Assembly (NCBI RefSeq): GCF_024170165.1 | Contig: NZ_JALJXP010000010.1 | Span: forward strand, 124,001-188,000 | DNA from: Pseudomonas nitroreducens | GTDB lineage: Bacteria; Pseudomonadota; Gammaproteobacteria; Pseudomonadales; Pseudomonadaceae | Direction: 5' to 3' | Length of the DNA stretch: 64,000 bases | Position numbers and translations under genes: made by a program | The notes under the pieces: model-generated | What the model was told of the DNA's origin: nothing | The model's input: the letters and a program-made list of their open reading frames with translations, nothing else | Databases searched by the model: none | Part shown: piece after piece, positions 50,321 to 58,257 of the stretch | Numbering within the stretch: position 1 is the first letter of the stretch | Layout of the letters: the number at the start of each line of letters is the position of its first letter

Positions 50321-50710
50321 TCAGTGGGCGGCGACGGTGCGCCTGCGTCGCGCCGGCTTCCTGATCGCGCGCAGGGCGGGTACCTCGACCCGTGCTGCGC
50401 TGCGTTTGGCGCTCAGCTCCTGCCGGGCCAGTTCCAGCAGCCACGCGCGGAAGGGAACGGCCGGGTCGTAGCGACCGCGCTGGCGGTCGACCTGGCGCAA
50501 GGTGGCGCGCAGCAGGTCGCCCATCTCCTGCTGACCAATGCGGCCGGCCTGCGCCTGGCCTTCGAAGAAGGCGATGAGCAACGGCAACACGGCCAGGTAC
50601 AACTGGCGCGATGCGGCCTCGTCGGGCTCGCCGGAGCCGAGGATCAGCGCGCCGAATTCCGCGTTGCTGCGCCGCCCGGCCAGATTCATGCAGCCATCGT
50701 GCTGGGTCAT
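50321..50710 (-). CDS. Sigma-70 region-2-like protein lacking region 4
   Basis: A 129-residue protein. EAASRQLYLAVLPLLIAFF, then MGDLLRATLRQVDRQRGRYDPAVPFRAWLLELARQELSAKRSAAR reads like region 2 of an ECF sigma factor: the region 2.2 DLLRATLRQV helix and the PFRAWLLELARQ region 2.3-2.4. It then ends in a basic tail (RAIRKPARRRRTVAAH) instead of region 4. A ribosome site GGGAGG directly precedes the ATG. It is either a truncated sigma factor or a specialised single-domain regulator. It precedes ohr. Confidence 0.65.
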   Translation of the reverse strand: MTQHDGCMNLAGRRSNAEFGALILGSGEPDEAASRQLYLAVLPLLIAFFEGQAQAGRIGQQEMGDLLRATLRQVDRQRGRYDPAVPFRAWLLELARQELSAKRSAARVEVPALRAIRKPARRRRTVAAH

Positions 50711-50830
50711 GGAGGCCTCCCTGATTAGCCAATGACACCCGGCTGCCAGCGTCGCAGGGCCGGCGCAATCGGGCGAGTTATCTGCTGTTAGCTGTTGTTA
50801 GCTGGCCGATTTTTCGCCGTGTACACAGCA

Positions 50831-50855
50831 GAAACCCGAGCCAGGCCCGGGTTTC
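50831..50855 (-). terminator. Terminator-like hairpin after the creatininase gene
   Basis: GAAACCCG (50831-50838) pairs with CGGGTTTC (50848-50855) with a 9-base loop. It lies 29 bases past the creatininase-family stop. The T-run on the minus strand is short. Confidence 0.5.
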
Positions 50856-50884
50856 CGTGTGGTTGACGCTGGGGCGGATGGCGC

Positions 50885-51634
50885 TCAGAGCGGCGACGGT
50901 TCCCCGCTGAACGCCTCGACCGCCTGCACCAGTCCCTGGGCGGCCAGCATCACCAGTTCGCGGCCCTTCTCCGGTGTGGCCAGGCCCGGATCGGAACCCA
51001 TGCGGCCGTCCGGGTGACGTGCGCGGAAGTCCGCCGCTTCGCGGATCGGGCCCCAGTTGGCGATCGGCGGCGAGTACTCGGCCGACTTGATGTGCTGCGG
51101 ATAGGCCCACTGGGTGACGGCGATCTCCGAAGGCGTGGCGTGGATGCCATGGCCCTTGGGGAACTGCCGGTTGGCCAGTTCGCCGACGCCTTCCAGGTCC
51201 CACCAGTTGCACAGCTTCAGGGCGAACCCGGCCGGGCGGCGGGCGAAGCTGGCCTGGGCATAGAGTTCGGAGAAGGCCGCCTCGATGGAGGCGACGTTAC
51301 CGCCGTGGCCGTTGAGGAAGAGGATCTTCTCGAAGCCGTGGGCGGCCAGGGAATTCACCCAGTCGCAGATGGCCGCGATGAAGGTCGAAGGACGCAACGT
51401 GATGGTGCCGGGGAAGCCCAGGTGATGCTGCGCCATGCCGATGTTGAAGGTCGGCGCGATGAGGATGTCCGCCGACTTCTGTGCTTCGTGGGCAATGATT
51501 TCCGGGCACATCCAGTCGGTCCCCAGCAGGCCGATGGGGCCGTGCTGCTCGTTGGAGCCGATGGGGATGACGATGGTCCGGCTGCGGCCAAGGAACTGCT
51601 CGATTTCGGACCAGGTGCAAAGTGGGAGGAGCAT
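50885..51634 (-). CDS. Creatininase family amidohydrolase
   Basis: A 249-residue protein with all metal-binding motifs: PIGSNEQHGPIGLLGTDW (Glu29, His31, Asp40), FLNGHGGNVAS and GHGIHATPSEIAV. Family members hydrolyse creatinine or cyclic amides, or act as mycofactocin or FAPy deformylases; the specific substrate is not clear. A palindrome identical to site 1 of the hydrolase/kinase promoter lies 132 bases upstream. Confidence 0.88.
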   Translation of the reverse strand: MLLPLCTWSEIEQFLGRSRTIVIPIGSNEQHGPIGLLGTDWMCPEIIAHEAQKSADILIAPTFNIGMAQHHLGFPGTITLRPSTFIAAICDWVNSLAAHGFEKILFLNGHGGNVASIEAAFSELYAQASFARRPAGFALKLCNWWDLEGVGELANRQFPKGHGIHATPSEIAVTQWAYPQHIKSAEYSPPIANWGPIREAADFRARHPDGRMGSDPGLATPEKGRELVMLAAQGLVQAVEAFSGEPSPL

Positions 51635-51767
51635 GGAAGACCTCGCGATTCGACGGGTTCGCCTGCGGGATGAGCGTGCGGCGCACGTTCAGGCTGTGGG
51701 GCTCCCCGGAACGCTGGCCGGGCTGCCCTGGCCGGGAATGACACCACGCCGGCCGCGGGGCGGACAT

Positions 51768-51781
51768 TGCACCATGGTGTC
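51768..51781. promoter_or_regulatory. Palindromic operator-like site, same as 42854-42867
   Basis: TGCACCATGGTGTC, identical to site 1 and flanked by the same AT before it and TCG two bases after. It lies upstream of the creatininase gene, which suggests a common regulator for the two loci. Confidence 0.55.
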
Positions 51782-51824
51782 TATCGGGGGGCGGCGCACC
51801 CGGTTGACGACGGACGTTGTCCGC

Positions 51825-51889
51825 CGTTCGCGGGCAAGCTCGCTCCTACAACTCCCGGCGGGCGTAGGAGCAGACTTTGTCCGCGATCG
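51825..51889. repeat. REP-type inverted pair
   Basis: GTTCGCGGGCAAGCTCGCTCCTACA (REP type) and, 15 bases later, a diverged inverted copy GTAGGAGCAGACTTTGTCCGCG. They form a REPIN-like pair in the 298-base gap between the creatininase and EamA genes, which otherwise holds only the palindrome at 51768. Confidence 0.75.
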
Positions 51890-51932
51890 ATCGGCCCAAT
51901 CCTGGCCTCCCATGAAGCACAAGTATCCGCAT

Positions 51933-52820
51933 TTACAAGGCTTTCGGCCGGATCGAATACAACCCCGCCAGCAGGATCAGCAACGCGCCGATGACGGTCC
52001 AGAGAGTCGGCGTCTCGCCGAACACGACCAGACCGATCAGCGTGGCGAAAGCCAGCAGCGAGTAGTTGAACGGCTGCAGCGTCGAGGCCTGGGCGTACTT
52101 CAGCGCCTGGATCAGCAGCAGCTGGGCGATCACCCCGGAGACGGCGACGATCGACATCAGCAGCGCTTCGTGGGGCGTCGGCGTGACCCACGCGGGAAGC
52201 CCGGCCGAGGTGGCCGCCACGGCGCCGACCACGGCCATGTACAGGGTAGTGGTGGCAAAGGAGTCGGTCTGGCTGATACGCCGCGAGAGGATGTTGAAGA
52301 AGGCGAAGGTCAGGGCCGCCGCGAGCGGGATCAGCGCCGCGGGCTCGAACACGCCCATGCCGGGGCGCAGGATCAGCAGCGTACCGCCGAACCCCACGGC
52401 CGCCGCCAGCCATTGCCGGCCGACCATCCGCTCGCCGAGGAACAGCCGCGCCAGGCCCAGCGTCATCAGCGGGAACACCGCGTAGAGCGCGTGGGTCTCG
52501 GCCAGCCCGAGATAGCGCAGGGCCAGGCCGAAGATGGCGATCTCGGCGACGCCCAGGAGTGAGCGAACCACCTGCTGCCAGCGGCTGGCACTGCGGCTGG
52601 CGGCGCGAACGCCGCCCCGGGAGCGGCAGACGATGAGCGCGAACAGCACGAAGACCCAGTAGCGCACCATCACCAGTTCGGCCACCGGCAGGTGCCGGAC
52701 CAGCACCTTGGTGATGCCGTCCTGGCAGGCGAAGATGAGCATCGACAGCAGGCACAGGGCGATGCCCAGGCGCGGATTGTTGGCAGCGGCCAGCGTGGCG
52801 GCCGGGGTCTTGCTGGTCAT
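51933..52820 (-). CDS. DMT (EamA) family transporter
   Basis: A 295-residue protein with ten hydrophobic helices in two EamA repeats: LGIALCLLSMLIFACQDGITKVLVRHLP, ETHALYAVFPLMTLGLARLFLGERMVG (end of repeat 1), and STLQPFNYSLLAFATLIGLVVFGETPTLWTVIGALLILLAGLYSI (end of repeat 2, with the ET signature). The start at 52820 lacks a good ribosome site, and an upstream GTG or ATG in frame is possible. It is divergent from the LysR pair at 53011, a likely regulator. Confidence 0.87.
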   Translation of the reverse strand: MTSKTPAATLAAANNPRLGIALCLLSMLIFACQDGITKVLVRHLPVAELVMVRYWVFVLFALIVCRSRGGVRAASRSASRWQQVVRSLLGVAEIAIFGLALRYLGLAETHALYAVFPLMTLGLARLFLGERMVGRQWLAAAVGFGGTLLILRPGMGVFEPAALIPLAAALTFAFFNILSRRISQTDSFATTTLYMAVVGAVAATSAGLPAWVTPTPHEALLMSIVAVSGVIAQLLLIQALKYAQASTLQPFNYSLLAFATLIGLVVFGETPTLWTVIGALLILLAGLYSIRPKAL

Positions 52821-53010
52821 GGGAGAAGGCTCTTGGCGGTGGCGGCCTCGCGGCGGGCGCCTGCAGCGCTTGTGCCGGAGCGGCCGGGGCGCGGTCAAGC
52901 CACAGGGCGCTGGCAAGCACGCCGATGTCGCCTGCAAGCTGCCGGTACTTCAATCCGGCGCGGCTTCCCACTACAGTCTGGCGACCCGCTCAAGGCGACA
53001 ACGGTGATCC

Positions 53011-53922
53011 ATGGACAGGTTTCAGGAAATGACAGTGCTGCTGGCCGTGGCCGAAGCCGGCAGCTTTGCCGCTGGTGCGAAGCAACTGGGTCTGTCCCCA
53101 CCCAGCGTGACCCGCGCCATCGCCGCACTGGAGCAGCGCCTGGGTACCCTGCTGCTGGCCCGCAGCACCCGCAGCGTGCGCCTGACCGAAGCCGGCCAGC
53201 GCTACGTCGAGGACTGCCGGCGCATCCTGCAGGAGTTGCAGGATGCCGAGGAACTGGCCGCCGGCAGCGCCCTGCGCCCGCGCGGCAACCTGACGGTGAC
53301 CGCCCCGGTGCTGTTCGGCGAGCTGTACCTGACCCCGCTGATCGCCAGCTACCTGGACGCCCACGCCGAAGTGACGGTCAACGCGCTGCTGGTGGATCGC
53401 GTGGTGAACATGCTCGACGAGGGCATCGACGTCGCCGTGCGCATCGGCCAGTTGCCCGAGGGCAGCCTGACGGCGCTGAAGGTCGGCGAAATCCGCCCGG
53501 TGGTCTGCGCGTCCCCCGCCTTCCTCGACCGCCACGGCCGCCCGCAGCACCCGAACGACCTGCTCGACGCCCCGGTGGTGATCGCCGCCACCAGCGTCCT
53601 GCTCACCGACTGGCAGTTCGATACCGCGCAGGGCCCGCTGACCCTGCGCCCGCCGTCGCGCTTCGTGGTCAGCTCGAACAACGCCGCCATCCACGCCGCG
53701 CGCCTTGGCGGTGGCTTCACTCGGGTGCTGTCCTACCAGGCCGCCGAGGCCGTGGCGCGGGGCGACCTGGAAATCGTCCTCGCCGGATTCGCCACGGCGC
53801 CGCTGCCGATCCACCTGCTCTACCAGGAGGGCCCGCGACTGCCGGCAAAGGTCCGCAGCTTCGTCACCCATTGCGCGGAACGCCTGCGCGCCGACCCGGC
53901 CCTGCAAGCCGCCAGGCCGTGA
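53011..53922 (+). CDS. LysR family transcriptional regulator 1 of a tandem pair
   Basis: A 303-residue LysR: MDRFQEMTVLLAVAEAGSFAAGAKQLGLSPPSVTRAIAALEQRLGTLLLARSTRSVRLTEAG is the helix-turn-helix, followed by a CrgA-like effector domain (GNLTVTAPVLFGELYLTPLI, VVNMLDEGIDVAVRIGQLPEGS). It is divergent from the EamA gene, and its stop overlaps the start of a second LysR gene (GTGA). Confidence 0.93.
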   Translation: MDRFQEMTVLLAVAEAGSFAAGAKQLGLSPPSVTRAIAALEQRLGTLLLARSTRSVRLTEAGQRYVEDCRRILQELQDAEELAAGSALRPRGNLTVTAPVLFGELYLTPLIASYLDAHAEVTVNALLVDRVVNMLDEGIDVAVRIGQLPEGSLTALKVGEIRPVVCASPAFLDRHGRPQHPNDLLDAPVVIAATSVLLTDWQFDTAQGPLTLRPPSRFVVSSNNAAIHAARLGGGFTRVLSYQAAEAVARGDLEIVLAGFATAPLPIHLLYQEGPRLPAKVRSFVTHCAERLRADPALQAARP

Positions 53923-54821
53923 GCCGCTACCGGGAAATGCAGGCGTTCGACGCCGTGGCGCGCTCCGGCAGCCTGGCTGCGGGCGCACGGCAGCTGGAGC
54001 TGTCCACTGCCACCGTGATGCGCCTGATCGCCACGCTGGAATCACGCCTGCACTGCGAGCTGCTGCTGCGCGGCCCGCGCGGAATCGAGCTGAGCGCCAG
54101 TGGTGAAGCCTTCGCCGCCAGCTGCCGGCAGATCCTGCAGGGAATCGACGAGGCGGAAGGCTCGCTCGACGGCCTGCAGGCGCACCCGGCCGGGCAACTG
54201 AACCTGTCGCTGCCGCTGCTGATGGCCGACCGCCTCTTCGCGCCCATCGCCCTGGACTACCTGGCGGCCTTTCCCGAGGTGCGCCTGGTCAGCCGCCACC
54301 GGGAGGACCTGCCGCGCCTGCTGGAGGACGGCATCGACGTGGCCCTGGTGATTGGGGCCCTGCCCGACTCCTCCGGCTTCGCCCTGCCGGTGGGCACAGT
54401 GCGGCCGGTGATCTGCGCATCGCCCGAGTACCTCGCGCGGCATGGCGTGCCGCAGGCGCCGGAAGACCTCAAGAAGCACCGCATCATCCTTGCAGGGAAC
54501 CAGGGCGCGGTTGGCGAGTGGCGCTTCCGCCACCAGGGCGCGCCGCGCTCGGTGCGCCTGACGCCGCGGCTGACATGCAGCACCACCCAGGCGGCGATTC
54601 GCGCCGCCAGCCTGGGCCTCGGGCTGACCCGCTGCATGAGCCACGAGGCCCATGCCGAACTGAGCAGCGGGCGCCTGCAGGTGGTACTGCAGGATTACGC
54701 GGCACCGGGGCTGCCGGTTCAGTTGATCTACCGCGAAGGCCGCCGCGCGGCGGCGCGGGTGCGCACCTTCCTGGATTTCGTGGTGCCGCGCCTGCGGGCG
54801 CATCCGGCGTTGCGCGGGTAA
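53919..54821 (+). CDS. LysR family transcriptional regulator 2 of a tandem pair
   Basis: A 300-residue LysR, clearly related to the preceding gene product (SRYREMQAFDAVARSGSLAAGARQLELSTATVMRLIATLESRLHC versus DRFQEMTVLLAVAEAGSFAAGAKQLGLSPPSVTRAIAALEQRLGT). The effector domain has PVICASPEYLARHG. I chose the GTG at 53919, which overlaps the previous stop by four bases, so both are translationally coupled. This is probably an old duplication with divergent effector specificity. Confidence 0.9.
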   Translation: MSRYREMQAFDAVARSGSLAAGARQLELSTATVMRLIATLESRLHCELLLRGPRGIELSASGEAFAASCRQILQGIDEAEGSLDGLQAHPAGQLNLSLPLLMADRLFAPIALDYLAAFPEVRLVSRHREDLPRLLEDGIDVALVIGALPDSSGFALPVGTVRPVICASPEYLARHGVPQAPEDLKKHRIILAGNQGAVGEWRFRHQGAPRSVRLTPRLTCSTTQAAIRAASLGLGLTRCMSHEAHAELSSGRLQVVLQDYAAPGLPVQLIYREGRRAAARVRTFLDFVVPRLRAHPALRG

Positions 54822-54839
54822 CGCACGGCGCTCTGGGCG

Positions 54840-54924
54840 GTTCGCGAGCAAGCTCGCTCCTACAAGGAATCGCCGGTGCTGGCCTGTAGGAGCGAGGGGG
54901 ACGCCATCGTTATTGCTCGCGAAC
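54840..54924. repeat. REP-type inverted pair
   Basis: GTTCGCGAGCAAGCTCGCTCCTACA is followed, after about 20 bases, by the diverged inverted copy TGTAGGAGCGA...GCTCGCGAAC. Together they make a REPIN-like unit after the second LysR gene. Confidence 0.8.
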
Positions 54925-55105
54925 ATCATCGTTGCAGCCTATCCGGCGACCTCCGACCGATTCTTCCGCATTCTGAAACGCTGGATTGCCCGTCCTGGTG
55001 ATTCTGCGCGCCGGCCATCGGGCGCAGCATTCACCCATCAGCTCGAGTGCCCCGCCAAGGACCGACTCGCGCTGCCCACCCAATCCAGCCGACGGAGTCA
55101 CTGTC

Positions 55106-55729
55106 ATGTCCCACGCTCTCAAGCTCTACCACTTCCCCCTGTCCGGCCACGCGCACCGCGCCGAGCTGATGCTCTCGCTGCTGCAGCTGCCCGCCGAGCT
55201 GGTCTTCGTCGACCTCGCCAAGGGCGCGCACAAGCACCCGGACTTCCTCGCCCTGAACGCCTTCGGCCAGGTGCCGGTGCTGGATGACGATGGCGTCATC
55301 GTCAGCGATTCCAACGCCATCCTAGTCTACCTGGCGAAAAAATACGGCAACGGCCGCTGGCTCCCGGAAGACCCGCAGGGCGCCGCCCGCGTGCAGCGCT
55401 GGCTGTCGGTGGCTGCCGGGCAGGTCGCCTACGGCCCCGCCGCCGCGCGGCTGATCACCGTGTTCGGCGCCGCCTTCAACGCCGAGGAAGTCGCCACCCG
55501 CGCCCACACCCTGTTCCAGGTGATGGAGCGCGAGCTGGCCAAGTCGCCCTTCCTGGTCGGCAACGAGGCGACCATCGCCGACGTCGCCAACTACTCCTAC
55601 ATCTCCCACGCGCCGGAGGGCAACGTCTCGCTGCAGGACTACCCGAACCTGCGCGCCTGGCTGGCCCGCGTCGAAGCCCTGCCCGGTTTCGTGCCGATGC
55701 CGCGCACCGCCATCGGCCTGCAAGCCTGA
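55106..55729 (+). CDS. Glutathione S-transferase
   Basis: A 207-residue GST. The thioredoxin-like N-terminus is [22 protein letters not shown] with the Ser in the active-site position, and [30 protein letters not shown] contains the GQVP and xxS-N-A glutathione-binding residues. The C-terminal helical domain has [27 protein letters not shown] lies nine bases before the ATG. It is 55 bases upstream of the oxidoreductase fusion, likely one operon. Confidence 0.92.
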   Translation: MSHALKLYHFPLSGHAHRAELMLSLLQLPAELVFVDLAKGAHKHPDFLALNAFGQVPVLDDDGVIVSDSNAILVYLAKKYGNGRWLPEDPQGAARVQRWLSVAAGQVAYGPAAARLITVFGAAFNAEEVATRAHTLFQVMERELAKSPFLVGNEATIADVANYSYISHAPEGNVSLQDYPNLRAWLARVEALPGFVPMPRTAIGLQA

Positions 55730-55784
55730 TGCACCCCGTGCTGCCGGGGCCACCCGGCAGCCACTTCGTCGCGAGGTGAGCGCC

Positions 55785-57821
55785 ATGTTCCAGTTGCCCA
55801 AGCACCGTACCTCGCCCTGGCACGCCGGGGAGAAGGCCATCCAGGAACGCGTCGGCGTCGCCGAGCGCATGGAAGTCCATGGCCAGAAAGTCATCCGCGA
55901 TTACATGCCCGACCAGCACCGCGAGTTCTACCACCAGCTGCCCTTCATCATCGCCGGCGCCGTGGATGACCGGGGCCGGCCCTGGGCGACCCTGCTCGAA
56001 GGCGCGGAAGGCTTCGTCACTTCGCCCGACCCGAAAAGCCTGCTGATCGACAGCCTGGCCGACAGCCAGGACCCTGCCGCCAGCGGCCTGCAGGCCGGCC
56101 AAGCGATCGGCCTGCTGGGCATCGAGCTGCACACCCGCCGGCGCAACCGCATGAACGGCGTCCTTCGCGAGGTCGACGGTGGCCGGCTGACAGTGGCCGT
56201 CGAGCACTCCTTCGGCAACTGCCCGCAGTACATCCAGAAGCGCGACTGGAGCCGCGACGAGCAGCGCTACAGCCAGCGCGCCCCACGCGAGGACTTCAGT
56301 GCGCTGAACGAGGAGCTGGCGACCATCGTCCGCAACGCCGACACCTTCTTCGTCGCCAGCTACGTGCAACACGAGGACGGCGAGCGCTCGGTGGACGTCT
56401 CCCATCGCGGCGGCCGCCCCGGCTTCGTCCGGGTCGACGGCAACCGCCTGACCATCCCCGACTATGCCGGCAACCTGCACTTCAACACCTTGGGCAACCT
56501 GCAGGCCAACCCGCAGGCGGGGTTGCTGTTCGTCGACTTCAGCAGCGGCGACGTGCTGCAGGTCCATGGCCGCAGCGAAATCCTCTTCGACAGCCCGCTG
56601 CTGGCCGCCTTCGAAGGCGCCGAACGCCTGTGGACCCTGGACGTGCAGCAGGTAGTACTGCGCCGCAGCGCCCTGGCGCTGCGCTGGAGCTTCCAGGAGT
56701 TCTCGCCCACCAGCCTGATGACCGGCACCTGGGCCGAGGCCGACGCCAGGCTGCGCGAACGTGAAAAGCGCCAGCAGTGGCAGGACTGGCAAGTGCTGCG
56801 CGTAGAGCAGGAAAGCGAGGACATCCGCTCGTTCTACCTGCAACCGCCAGCCGGCACCGCCGTGAGCTTCGCGCCGGGCCAGCACCTGCCCGTGCGCCTG
56901 ACGGCTGGCGAACAGCCGCTGATCCGCACCTACAGCCTTTCCAGCGCGCCGTCGGACGGCCAGTTGCGCATCAGCGTGAAGGCCCAGGGCACGGCATCCC
57001 GCCACCTGCATGAGCAGGTGCGCGCGGGCGATCACCTGCAGGTCCGCGCGCCCATGGGCAGCTTTACCCTGAAGAGCGACAGTGTGCGGCCGGTGGTGCT
57101 GATCGGCGCAGGCGTGGGCATCACCCCGCTGCTGTCGATGCTGCGCGAGTTGCTGGTCGGGCCGTCGCGGCACGTGTACCTGTTCCAGTCCGCGCGGACG
57201 CTGGCCCAGCTGCCGTTCCAGCGGGAGATCACCGAACTGCGCCAGCGGGCACCGCTGTTACAGGTCCATCGTGCACTCAGCCGTCCCGAAGCAGAGGCAT
57301 TACCGGGCCGTGACTTCGAACAGGCCGGCCGCCTGGATATCGAGGCGATCAAGGCGCGGCTGCCGCTGGACGATTACGACTTCTACGTTTGCGGCCCCGG
57401 CGAATTCACCCAGGCGATCTACGACGGCCTGCGCGGCCTGAGCATCGCCGACGCACGCATCCACGCCGAAACCTTCGGCCCCTCGACGCTCAAGCGCCGG
57501 GGCGATGGGCAGACGCCAACGCTGGTGCAGCCGCCTGCGGCCAGCGAACCGGTGCCGGTGTACTTCGCCGGCTCGGCCAAGGAGGCACGCTGGAAACCCG
57601 AGAGCGGCAGCCTGCTGGAACTCGCCGAGTCTCGCGGCCTGGCGCCGGACTTCAGCTGCCGCGGCGGCTCCTGCGGCACCTGCAGAACGAAGATCGTCAG
57701 CGGCCAGGTGCACTACCCCAACCCGCCGGCGGAACTGCCCGAGGCCGGCAGCGTGCTGATCTGCTGCGCCGTCCCGGCGCAGGACGACGGCGGCGTGCAA
57801 CCGCTGGTGCTGGACCTCTAG
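55785..57821 (+). CDS. PNPOx-like / flavodoxin-reductase-type / 2Fe-2S ferredoxin fusion
   Basis: A 678-residue protein of three parts. Residues about 35-290 form a pyridoxamine-5'-phosphate-oxidase-like split barrel (LPFIIAGAVDDRGRPWATLLEG, GNLHFNTLGNLQANPQAGLLFVDF). Residues about 325-570 form a ferredoxin-NADP reductase-like FAD/NAD domain (FAPGQHLPVRL, IRTYSLSSAP, VVLIGAGVGITPLLSMLR, YVCGPGEF). Residues about 595-678 form a plant-type 2Fe-2S ferredoxin (SCRGGSCGTC, C-x4-C-x2-C, later ICCAVP). The ATG at 55785 follows GAGGTGAG. It is a soluble redox enzyme; the electron acceptor is not known. Confidence 0.9.
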   Translation: MFQLPKHRTSPWHAGEKAIQERVGVAERMEVHGQKVIRDYMPDQHREFYHQLPFIIAGAVDDRGRPWATLLEGAEGFVTSPDPKSLLIDSLADSQDPAASGLQAGQAIGLLGIELHTRRRNRMNGVLREVDGGRLTVAVEHSFGNCPQYIQKRDWSRDEQRYSQRAPREDFSALNEELATIVRNADTFFVASYVQHEDGERSVDVSHRGGRPGFVRVDGNRLTIPDYAGNLHFNTLGNLQANPQAGLLFVDFSSGDVLQVHGRSEILFDSPLLAAFEGAERLWTLDVQQVVLRRSALALRWSFQEFSPTSLMTGTWAEADARLREREKRQQWQDWQVLRVEQESEDIRSFYLQPPAGTAVSFAPGQHLPVRLTAGEQPLIRTYSLSSAPSDGQLRISVKAQGTASRHLHEQVRAGDHLQVRAPMGSFTLKSDSVRPVVLIGAGVGITPLLSMLRELLVGPSRHVYLFQSARTLAQLPFQREITELRQRAPLLQVHRALSRPEAEALPGRDFEQAGRLDIEAIKARLPLDDYDFYVCGPGEFTQAIYDGLRGLSIADARIHAETFGPSTLKRRGDGQTPTLVQPPAASEPVPVYFAGSAKEARWKPESGSLLELAESRGLAPDFSCRGGSCGTCRTKIVSGQVHYPNPPAELPEAGSVLICCAVPAQDDGGVQPLVLDL

Positions 57822-57835
57822 GAGGCGAATCGATC

Positions 57836-58051
57836 ATGAACGCACTGACTGCAATCGACAGCGCGAGCGAACGCTTCCCGCAGTGGGACGAGGCATTCCT
57901 TGAACCAGCCGAACCGGGTTTCTGCGGTCCGAACGAGGCGGAAGTGGGCTTCCTGCTGCCGCAGCTGATCTCGACGCCGGGCTGCCCTTCTCGTTCACGC
58001 ACGATGGAACTCGGCGCGGCGTTCATGCGCTGGCTGAAAGGCCCCCTGTAG
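57836..58051 (+). CDS. Small hypothetical ORF running into a REP element
   Basis: 71 codons, starting 14 bases after the fusion gene with a strong AGGAGG site. MNALTAIDSASERFPQWDEAFLEP... has no recognised domain. The stop codon lies inside a REP palindrome, so the gene may be a truncated remnant. It could equally be a chance frame after a real leader. Confidence 0.35.
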   Translation: MNALTAIDSASERFPQWDEAFLEPAEPGFCGPNEAEVGFLLPQLISTPGCPSRSRTMELGAAFMRWLKGPL

Positions 58052-58104
58052 GAGCGAGCATTCCAACCAGACCCTGAAGTGAGCGCTAGCTTTGTTCGCG
58101 AGCA
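58047..58104. repeat. Degenerate REP-type pair
   Basis: TGTAGGAGCGAGC at the left end and TTCGCGAGCA at the right end are the typical heads of Pseudomonas REP sequences in inverted arrangement, with diverged sequence between. Confidence 0.6.
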
Positions 58105-58107
58105 GCC

Positions 58108-58222
58108 AAAACGGCGGATAACGCTGGCGCGTTATGCGCCCTACGGAACCGCGAGACAACCCTCTCCCCCGCCCTGGCTACGCGCCCCGCTCCGAAGGGA
58201 GAGGGTTAGGGAGAGGGCAAGC
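58108..58222. repeat. Intergenic inverted-repeat element
   Basis: It begins GGCGGATAACGCTGGCGCGTTATGCGCCCTACGG, a known style of Pseudomonas intergenic palindrome, and continues with an CCCTCTCCC / GGGAGAGGG inverted repeat that is repeated once more (TTAGGGAGAGGG). It fills the 206 bases before the M20 gene's 3' end. Confidence 0.45.
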
Positions 58223-58257
58223 CCACGCGCAGGATTTCATGCAGCTGCAGGCTCGCT

